From Pseudomonadota bacterium (GTDB lineage Bacteria > Pseudomonadota > Alphaproteobacteria > Thalassobaculales > Thalassobaculaceae): a stretch of 13,956 nucleotides of DNA. The stretch's first letter is position 1; every line of letters begins with the position of its first letter. The notes under the pieces were generated by a model. That model did not search any database, was not told the origin of the DNA, and saw only the letters and a list, made by a program, of their open reading frames with translations. The DNA is taken from assembly GCA_027623845.1 (NCBI GenBank), contig JAQBUJ010000019.1, forward strand, positions 1 through 13,956. Direction: 5' to 3'. A program made the position numbers and the translations under genes. Of this stretch, positions 1 to 5,366 are shown one piece after another.

Positions 1-139
1 TGGGTGGTTCTCGTCACCCGGAGATTACGCCGCTTTCAAATTTCCACCACTTCCGAGACACCACCCATCTGCCGAGTCTCCATCACAGATTCTACGCTCA
101 CAATGAGTCCTGGTAAAGGACCCGTTTCCCGACGGCTCC

Positions 140-340
140 CATCAAGGCCAAGTCAAATCGCACCCAATCGTCCGGGCCATTCGCGACCCTGTTGTCGTGA
201 CGAAACTCAAACTCCGCATCGTTGGTTAAAGTGATGGCCTCTTTCGCGATATTTTCGCGCAGAATTGGGCCAATCGATTTGGGGCGGTAAGGTATCCACG
301 ACCATGTTCTTGGCTCGCTCCGTGGCCCGATTAACCGGAG
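140..340 (-). pseudogene. Decayed IS1595/ISXO2-like transposase fragment
   Basis: On the minus strand two reading frames together resemble the middle of the DDE domain of IS1595-family (ISXO2-like) transposases. One frame (about 329 down to 290) reads RATERAKNMVVDTL. A shifted frame then reads KSIGPILRENIAKEA, then LTNDAEF, then HDNRV and DDWVRFD down to about 152. In the family this region usually has the pattern 'K-T-[IV]-x-P-[IL]-[IVL]-x-x-[NH]-V', a T-[DN]-[DE] acidic site, and later 'H-x-x-V-x-H-x-x-x-[EY]-[YF]-V-R'. The match therefore follows the right order and spacing. A frameshift near 285-293 breaks it. The conserved C-terminal part (TNTIEGFFS...KRG) is absent, and a stop follows at 98-100. 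No terminal inverted repeats were identified. The family assignment is from memory of its motifs and has not been searched; it could be coincidental. Confidence 0.4.
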
Positions 341-430
341 AAAGCTATTCGTGCTTGTCCCTTCTTTATCTAGGCATCGTGAGTCGGTATGCAAACGATA
401 ATAACGCCATATTGATTTGCGGGCGGCGCT

Positions 431-1552
431 CTAAACAAAGGCTCGGCAGTGGACCGGTAGCCAGCCGACCGCAAGCTGGTCACCGACTTTTAGTCTGTCC
501 CCCACCTCCGCCAGCGGTACCTTGGCCATCAACTCAGCGCCGCTTTTCAAGGTCATCAGCACCCGCCGATGGTCGCCAAAATAGATGATTTCGGAAACCG
601 CCGCCGGCAAGTTTTCGGCGCCATTGGCCGGATCAACATTAACCAGCACTCGCTCCGGTCGGACCGATAGCGTGGTCCGGTCTCCCACTGACATCGGATT
701 GGCGGCGGTTGCCGTGGCGACCATGCCGTCAGCCAACAAGACGCGGCAGCTCGTGCCGTCGATGGCCTCGACGACGCCGTGCAGGGTGTTGTTCTCACCG
801 ATGAAGTTGGCGACGAACTCATTGGCCGGGCGCTCATAGACCGAGACGGCGTCGTCGATCTGCTGAATGCGGCCCTGGTGAAACACCGCGACCCGGTCCG
901 ACATGGTCAGCGCCTCGCCCTGGTCATGGGTGACATAGACCACGGTCATGCCAAGTTGGTCATGCAGGTGCTTGATCTCGATCTGCATTTGCTCGCGCAG
1001 CTTTTTGTCCAAAGCGCCGAGCGGTTCATCCATCAACACCACTTCGGGCTCGAACACCAAGGCCCTGGCAAGGGCGACCCGTTGCTGTTGGCCGCCCGAC
1101 AGGTGCTGTGGCCGGCGGTCGCCGAAGGCCTCCAACTCGACCATTTCCAGTGCGTCCTTGGCGCGTTTCTGGACTTCGACCTTGGGCAATTTGCGTTGAA
1201 TTAAAGGATAGGCGACGTTCTCCAAAACGGTCTTATGCGGGAACAAGGCATAATTTTGGAAGACCACGCCCATGTTTCGCTTGAACGGCGGCACATTGTT
1301 GAGCGACTTGCCGTTCAACTTTATGTCGCCCCCGGTGGCCGCCTCGAAGCCGGCCAACATCATAAGCGTGGTGGTTTTTCCGGAGCCGGCTGGGCCGAGC
1401 AACGTGAGAAATTCACCGCGATGGATCGCCAGATCTAAGTTTTCGACGACATTGACCTTGCCGTCATAAGTCTTCTCCACGCCGATGAATTCGATGATGT
1501 CGTCGCTTGTATCGTTCACGAAAATCCCATTTCCTGCCAAATAGGTGCCCAT
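431..1552 (-). CDS. ABC transporter ATP-binding protein, spermidine/putrescine (PotA) type
   Basis: This is the cytoplasmic ATPase subunit expected to drive the importer encoded divergently from 1894. The 373-residue protein has every ABC hallmark: Walker A GPAGSGKT at 53-60, Q-loop glutamine at 99, signature LSGGQQQR at 151-158, Walker B VVLMDEP at 171-177, D-loop GALD at 179-182 and switch histidine at 209. The part after about residue 250 (FIGENNTLHG onward) fits the TOBE substrate-side regulatory domain of the PotA/FbpC/UgpC group, and the length is normal for it. An in-frame TAA immediately precedes the ATG, so this ATG is the earliest possible start. The Shine-Dalgarno before it is weak, and a GTG at codon 12 (1519) is an alternative start that would remove a poorly conserved N-terminal tail. 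A perfect 7-bp dyad lies 11 bp upstream of the ATG. Specificity within the polyamine/Fe/opine-type group cannot be read from the ATPase. Confidence 0.93.
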   Translation of the reverse strand: MGTYLAGNGIFVNDTSDDIIEFIGVEKTYDGKVNVVENLDLAIHRGEFLTLLGPAGSGKTTTLMMLAGFEAATGGDIKLNGKSLNNVPPFKRNMGVVFQNYALFPHKTVLENVAYPLIQRKLPKVEVQKRAKDALEMVELEAFGDRRPQHLSGGQQQRVALARALVFEPEVVLMDEPLGALDKKLREQMQIEIKHLHDQLGMTVVYVTHDQGEALTMSDRVAVFHQGRIQQIDDAVSVYERPANEFVANFIGENNTLHGVVEAIDGTSCRVLLADGMVATATAANPMSVGDRTTLSVRPERVLVNVDPANGAENLPAAVSEIIYFGDHRRVLMTLKSGAELMAKVPLAEVGDRLKVGDQLAVGWLPVHCRAFV

Positions 1553-1563
1553 TTACCCGCCAT

Positions 1564-1583
1564 CGGTGCGGATTTTCGCACCG
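1564..1583. promoter_or_regulatory. Perfect 7-bp dyad upstream of ATPase gene
   Basis: The sequence is CGGTGCG, six bases (gatttt), then CGCACCG, a perfect inverted repeat with its near edge 11 bp upstream of the ATPase ATG on the minus strand. It could be an operator for a dimeric repressor or a small hairpin in the leader mRNA. No T-run follows on either strand, so a terminator is unlikely. Confidence 0.4.
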
Positions 1584-1651
1584 TTCGGATCTTTACCATT
1601 CAAGTTTGACCGGCTGGACGATTTTGTCAAAGCCGGTTCCATAGACACCCC

Positions 1652-1695
1652 CTGGAACTCCCTTGGAACTCCCGCCGAACTCCCATGGAACAGCC
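1652..1695. repeat. 11-bp degenerate tandem repeat, about four units
   Basis: Four consecutive 11-base units read ctggaactccc, ttggaactccc, gccgaactccc and atggaacagcc, so the match to the first unit weakens with distance. The tract lies in the divergent intergenic region, about 200 bp before the binding-protein start. Its core TCCCTTGGA (1659-1667) recurs in every unit of the unrelated 17-bp array at 11097-11198. Confidence 0.6.
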
Positions 1696-1893
1696 AGGGA
1701 AAACCCGCCGGGTGACGTATCGCTGAGGCCGGGCGGCGCTGAATTTTTGGACGCGACCCCCCTCTTCATCGCCGAATTTATCCTGTAGGGTTCCAAAGTG
1801 CTCGGGTTTTTCAGCGATCATGCAACGGTGGTTTCGACGCATTGAACTCGCTGCCTAAAACATTCGGGGTATAGAAAAAAGGGAGGGTTACTT

Positions 1894-2958
1894 ATGAGTT
1901 TGAAAGGCACATTGGGAAAATTGACGGCGGCGGCGGTGATGGCCGCAACCGTGTCGATCGGCGTTGCCGAAGCGCGCGAATTCACCATTGCGTCCTGGGG
2001 CGGCGAGTATCAGAAGGGCCAAAGAGATATTTTCTTCGCCCCCTACGCCAAGTCCAAGGGGATGAAATTCCTAGAGGACACCTATCTTGGTGGCTGGGCG
2101 CAATTTCAGGCGATGCAGGAAACCAAGAACATCCCCTGGGACGTGGTGCAGGTCGAAACCGCCGAAATGGCGCGCGGCTGTGAGGAAGGTCTGTTCCTGC
2201 AGCTGGATTGGTCGAAGATCGGCCCCAAGGCGAACTACGTTCCCGGCGCGGCGACCGAATGCGGGGTCGGCGTGGTCATCGTCTCGGTGGTCATCGCCTA
2301 TAACGACACCCTGATCGGCGCCGACAAGCCGAAGACCTTGGAAGACTTTTTCAACGTCAAAAAATGGCCGGGCAAGCGGGGCCTGCGTGATGATCCCAAA
2401 CACAAGCTCGAATTCGCCTTGATGGCCGATGGCGTGCCGGTTGGCGACGTTTACAAGGTCCTCTCGACACCCGCCGGCGTCGACCGCGCCTTCGCCAAGC
2501 TTGACGAGGTGAAATCCTCTCTGCAGTTCTGGAAGGCCGGCGCGCAAGCCCCCGAATGGTTGGCTTCAGGCGACGTGGTTATGTCCACCGCCTATAATGG
2601 CCGGGTGAGCTCGGCGCAGAAGAGCGGCCGTAACCTGAAGATGGTTTGGGATCGCAACACCGTCTATCTCGACAGCTGGGTTATCCTGAAGGGTTCACCC
2701 CATGTCGAGGCGGCTTATGGCTATATGAAATATTATTCGGATCCGAAATTGCAGGCCGAATATTCGATGAACGTGCTGCCCTATGGTCCGTCGGTGATGG
2801 ATGCGGTTCAGCACATTCCGGCCAAGGTCACGGAAACTCTGCCGGCTGGTAAGAACGTCGAGGGTGCGTTTGTTACCGGATCAGCCGAGGGCATTGCGTT
2901 CTGGATCGACAATCTCGACGCGCTGACCGAACGTTGGAATGCCTGGAAGGGCCAATAA
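1894..2958 (+). CDS. Periplasmic substrate-binding protein, spermidine/putrescine (PotD) family
   Basis: This is the extracytoplasmic receptor of the ABC importer. The 354-residue precursor begins with a clear Sec signal peptide: Lys4 and Lys9, a hydrophobic stretch from about 10 to 24, and a likely cleavage after Ala27 (AEA before REF). The mature start REFTIASWGGEYQ and the later blocks IAYND, LEDFFNVKKWPGKRG, PEWLASGDV and AYNGR are typical of PotD-like, SBP_bac type 8 binding proteins. Cys96 and Cys123 are the only cysteines I see near the binding cleft and are probably paired in a disulfide, as in close relatives. The start is firm: ribosome binding site GGGAGGG ends six bases before the ATG. 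A GC hairpin follows the gene and separates it from the permeases. The ligand may be a polyamine, an opine or a similar cationic compound; the sequence does not decide. Confidence 0.93.
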   Translation: MSLKGTLGKLTAAAVMAATVSIGVAEAREFTIASWGGEYQKGQRDIFFAPYAKSKGMKFLEDTYLGGWAQFQAMQETKNIPWDVVQVETAEMARGCEEGLFLQLDWSKIGPKANYVPGAATECGVGVVIVSVVIAYNDTLIGADKPKTLEDFFNVKKWPGKRGLRDDPKHKLEFALMADGVPVGDVYKVLSTPAGVDRAFAKLDEVKSSLQFWKAGAQAPEWLASGDVVMSTAYNGRVSSAQKSGRNLKMVWDRNTVYLDSWVILKGSPHVEAAYGYMKYYSDPKLQAEYSMNVLPYGPSVMDAVQHIPAKVTETLPAGKNVEGAFVTGSAEGIAFWIDNLDALTERWNAWKGQ

Positions 2959-3000
2959 GAAGGGCCACTAATACGGCTCCTGGTCACCCATTGACGGTGC

Positions 3001-3030
3001 GCCGGCGGGGGGGATTCGCTCTCCGCCGGT
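3001..3030 (+). promoter_or_regulatory. GC-rich intercistronic hairpin after binding-protein gene
   Basis: CCGGCGG (3002-3008) pairs perfectly with CCGCCGG (3023-3029); G-T and G-C pairs just inside (3009-3010 with 3021-3022) can lengthen the stem. It starts 43 bp after the stop codon of the binding protein and has no T-run. A stable hairpin at this place commonly protects upstream mRNA from 3' decay and keeps the binding protein more abundant than the permeases. That role is inferred here. Confidence 0.45.
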
Positions 3031-3054
3031 CGCCCGGTCACGCCGCGCTTTGTT

Positions 3055-3062
3055 GGGGAGGG
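3055..3062 (+). promoter_or_regulatory. Strong ribosome binding site ahead of an ATT codon
   Basis: GGGGAGGG lies six bases upstream of the in-frame ATT at 3069-3071. It is the only strong Shine-Dalgarno between the binding-protein stop and the first transmembrane segment of the permease. No in-frame ATG, GTG or TTG follows it before that segment. It therefore argues for an ATT start, or for a start codon altered by mutation or sequencing error. Confidence 0.5.
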
Positions 3063-3068
3063 TTCGGC

Positions 3069-4316
3069 ATTTCGGCCTCGTCGCGTCACGCGCAAACAAC
3101 CGATCCATCCGTCCTGGCAGGCAAACTTGCCCGGGGCGACCGCGCGCGTAAGCTAACCGCGCTGTCGCTGATCGCGCCGTTATTCCTGCTTCTGGTCTGT
3201 GTGTTCGGTGTGCCGATTTTGGCGGTGCTGTATTACAGCGTCGATAATCCATTAGTCAGTAGAATTTTGCCACAAACCACGGCGGCGATGGCTGAATGGG
3301 ATGGCCAGGCCTTACCCGGTGAAGCGGCCTTTGAAGCCTTCGCCGCGGACGCCAAGCACGCCTATAAAGCCAAGACCATCGCCCGCGCGGCATTGCGGTT
3401 GAATTACGAAATCGCCGGTTTTCGCTCGATGACCATGAAGGCGGCCCGGCGGATCAAACGCTTGACGGGACCTTCGATCAAGGAAGACCTCATCGCCCTC
3501 GACAAGCGCTGGGGCGACATCGCCTATTGGCGGGCGATCAAGGACGCCAGCGCCAGCTATACGCCGCGCTATCTGCTTGCTGCGGTCGATTTGAAAATGA
3601 CGTGGGACCAGGGCCTCGTCCAGGCCGAGGAAAACCGACGAATCTATCTGGCCTATCTGACGGAAACCTTCTGGATCAGTGCCGTCGTGGTATTTCTGTG
3701 CGTCGTCATCGGTTACCCGATTGCCTATCTGATCGCCACCTCGAAGCCGGCCAATCAGCGGATATTGTTCATTCTTATTTTGATACCCTTTTGGACCTCG
3801 CTGCTGGTGCGCACGGCGGCCTGGGTGGTGCTGTTGCAGAACCAGGGGATGATCAACGGTTTCCTGATCTGGCTCGGGATCACTGATCAACCGTTCGAAA
3901 TGATCTTCAATCGTTTCGGGGTCTACGTGGCGATGGTGCACATCCTGCTGCCGTTCATGGTGCTGCCGCTTTATAGCGTGATGAAATCGATCTCGACCGA
4001 CTATATGCGCGCCGCCGCGTCGCTTGGCGCGCGCCCGTTCTCGGCGTTTTTGTCGATCTATCTGCCGCAGACCATTCCTGGCCTCGGCGCCGGCTGTTTG
4101 CTGGTCTTCGTGATCTCGTTGGGTTTTTACATCACCCCGGCGCTGGTCGGTGGGCGCAGCGATCAAATGGTCGCCTCGTTGATCGCCGAATTCGCGCTAG
4201 GCACCGCGAACTGGGGCATGGCGGCGGCGCTGGCGGTGGTGGTGCTGGTCTGTGTCGCGGCGATTTATCCGATCTATCATCGCTTTGCCGGTGGTGATCG
4301 AATGAACTTGAACTGA
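3069..4316 (+). CDS. ABC transporter permease, PotB type, with long first periplasmic loop (probable ATT start)
   Basis: This is the first of two inner-membrane subunits of the Pot-type importer. From the ATT it is 415 residues. A short basic tail leads into transmembrane segment 1 (LIAPLFLLLVCVFGVPILAV). A soluble stretch of about 140 residues, rich in Ala, Lys and Arg, follows before the remaining helices, which begin near TFWISAVVVFLCVVIG. The EAA coupling loop reads RAAASLGARPFSAF with downstream IYLPQTIPG (about residues 313-337). A roughly 415-residue permease with this insertion is usual in one alphaproteobacterial subgroup, which supports the ATT start. The open frame extends upstream to an ATG at 2934, but that start overlaps the binding-protein gene by 25 bp, lacks a good ribosome binding site and translates through the hairpin at 3001-3030. 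TTG at 2991 and GTG at 2997 also lack ribosome binding sites. Function is confident; the exact start is not. Confidence 0.88.
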   Translation: MSASSRHAQTTDPSVLAGKLARGDRARKLTALSLIAPLFLLLVCVFGVPILAVLYYSVDNPLVSRILPQTTAAMAEWDGQALPGEAAFEAFAADAKHAYKAKTIARAALRLNYEIAGFRSMTMKAARRIKRLTGPSIKEDLIALDKRWGDIAYWRAIKDASASYTPRYLLAAVDLKMTWDQGLVQAEENRRIYLAYLTETFWISAVVVFLCVVIGYPIAYLIATSKPANQRILFILILIPFWTSLLVRTAAWVVLLQNQGMINGFLIWLGITDQPFEMIFNRFGVYVAMVHILLPFMVLPLYSVMKSISTDYMRAAASLGARPFSAFLSIYLPQTIPGLGAGCLLVFVISLGFYITPALVGGRSDQMVASLIAEFALGTANWGMAAALAVVVLVCVAAIYPIYHRFAGGDRMNLN

Positions 4317-4327
4317 TCGGGACAACC

Positions 4328-5140
4328 ATGGCGCTGCCGGCGAACGCAACCCTTGGCCAACAGGTCGGCTATGTCGGGCTTCGGGTGATCTGCGCCTTCG
4401 GTTTTCTGTTTTTGCTGTTGCCGACCTTGATCATCATGCCGATCTCGTTCAGCTCCGGAACCTTTCTTAACTATCCACTGCCGTGCCTGTCCTTGCGGTG
4501 GTACGAGCAGGTCCTGCAGCCGCACCCCTGGGGTTTCGCCTTCGAGAACAGCATGATCGTGGCCTGCGCGACCACGGTGATCGCCACGGTGCTGGGCACG
4601 TTGGCGGCTTATGGACTGACGATGGCTCAGTTCAGATTCAAAGGGCTTCTGGTGGGGTTCCTGATCTCGCCGTTGGTGGTGCCGCTGGTGATCACCGCCT
4701 TGGCGGCGTATTTCGCCCTGGCCAAGGTCGGATTGCTGGGCACCCATATCGGCCTGATCCTGGCGCATACGGCGTTGGCCACGCCGTTCGTGGTGATTAC
4801 CGTGACCGCCACCTTGCAGGGCTTTGACCACACCATGGTGCGCGCCGCTGAAAGCCTGGGGGCAAACCCGATTAACGCGTTCTTCAGCGTCACCCTGCCG
4901 CTGATCCTGCCGGGAGTGTTGTCGGGGGCGGTTTTCGCCTTTGTCACCTCATTCGACGAGATCGTCGTGGCGCTGTTCGTCGCCGGGCCGGGCCAGTTCA
5001 CCATGCCCCGGCAACTCTTCGCCGATCTGCGGGATCAGCTCAATCCGTCAATCATCGCCGTCGCCACCTTATTGACCGTGGCCTCGATCTGTTTGATGGC
5101 GCTTATCGAGATCCTACAGCGCCGCAAGGACAACGGATAA
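4328..5140 (+). CDS. ABC transporter permease, PotC type
   Basis: This is the second inner-membrane subunit, pairing with the permease encoded 11 bp upstream. The 270-residue protein is of normal length for PotC. It has about six hydrophobic segments: near 20-40, 75-95, 108-130, 140-160, 195-220 and 240-260. The EAA coupling motif VRAAESLGANPINAFF followed by VTLPLILPG lies at about 171-196 and would dock on the ATPase. The periplasmic block LSLRWYEQ (about 54-61) is typical of the PotC group. The tight spacing indicates one transcript with the first permease. The ribosome binding site (GGGA, about six bases before the ATG) is modest, so translation may be partly coupled. No clear terminator follows; a weak 4-bp stem at 5214-5228 was seen but not accepted. 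Confidence 0.93.
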   Translation: MALPANATLGQQVGYVGLRVICAFGFLFLLLPTLIIMPISFSSGTFLNYPLPCLSLRWYEQVLQPHPWGFAFENSMIVACATTVIATVLGTLAAYGLTMAQFRFKGLLVGFLISPLVVPLVITALAAYFALAKVGLLGTHIGLILAHTALATPFVVITVTATLQGFDHTMVRAAESLGANPINAFFSVTLPLILPGVLSGAVFAFVTSFDEIVVALFVAGPGQFTMPRQLFADLRDQLNPSIIAVATLLTVASICLMALIEILQRRKDNG

Positions 5141-5304
5141 GACCGATCGTTGAACTGAAAACACCGGCCTTTAGTCTGTTTTAGGCAAGTGACCAAGCGA
5201 CCAACAAAGCGCGGCCTTCTCGCGAGGCTTTAAACTGGTTACCATTCGCCACAGCGGGACGGGGTGGCGTCGTTCAAGGGAAGAGTGATCGAGCGGCGAT
5301 CGGC

Positions 5305-5350
5305 ATAACGCCGGTCGGCTGCAAAGCGTTGCCGCTGCCAGCGGCGTTAT
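5305..5350 (+). promoter_or_regulatory. Leader hairpin abutting the malic enzyme ribosome binding site
   Basis: ATAACGCCG (5305-5313) is a perfect inverted repeat of CGGCGTTAT (5342-5350), with a 28-base loop that can form a smaller CGGC/GCCG stem. The 3' arm ends immediately before the GGGGGA ribosome binding site (5352-5357) of the malic enzyme gene. Folding could limit or present that site. No known riboswitch class was recognised. Confidence 0.4.
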
Positions 5351-5366
5351 TGGGGGATAGCAGGCC

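Larger units (their letters stand above)
1553..1893. promoter_or_regulatory. Divergent intergenic region between ATPase and binding-protein genes
   Basis: These 341 bp must hold the start signals for both arms of the transporter cluster. They contain a perfect 7-bp dyad (1564-1583), two mutually exclusive inverted repeats (1605-1636), an 11-bp tandem repeat (1652-1695) and a strong ribosome binding site GGGAGGG (1881-1887) six bases before the binding-protein ATG. No convincing pair of -35 and -10 boxes was found. A TATAGA at 1870-1875 is too close to the ribosome binding site to serve as the -10. Short open frames inside look spurious. Confidence 0.5.

Noticed and set aside
4..588. Plus-strand open frames at 4-234 and 265-588
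   Set aside because: Their composition is proline/arginine/serine rich as in antisense frames; one runs into the ATPase gene on the other strand, and the region is better explained by a decayed minus-strand transposase.
1593..1842. Two overlapping minus-strand open frames in the divergent intergenic region
   Set aside because: They are low-complexity, span the 11-bp repeat, lack ribosome binding sites and resemble no family.
1870..1875. TATAGA as -10 box for the binding-protein gene
   Set aside because: A start point seven bases downstream would fall inside the ribosome binding site, and the nearest TTGAAC is 22 bp away instead of about 17.
3312..4166. Minus-strand open frame (284 codons) opposite the first permease
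   Set aside because: The composition is very rich in Arg, Gln, His and Asp, as expected for the complement of a membrane-protein gene; the permease on the plus strand has clear helices and an EAA motif.
5150..5177. TTGAAC with TAGTCT 16 bp downstream as a maeB promoter
   Set aside because: The -10 candidate matches only three of six consensus positions.
5206..5231. Possible terminator after the second permease (GCCT/AGGC stem followed by TTTAAA)
   Set aside because: The stem is only four base pairs and the T-run is three bases, which is too weak to support.
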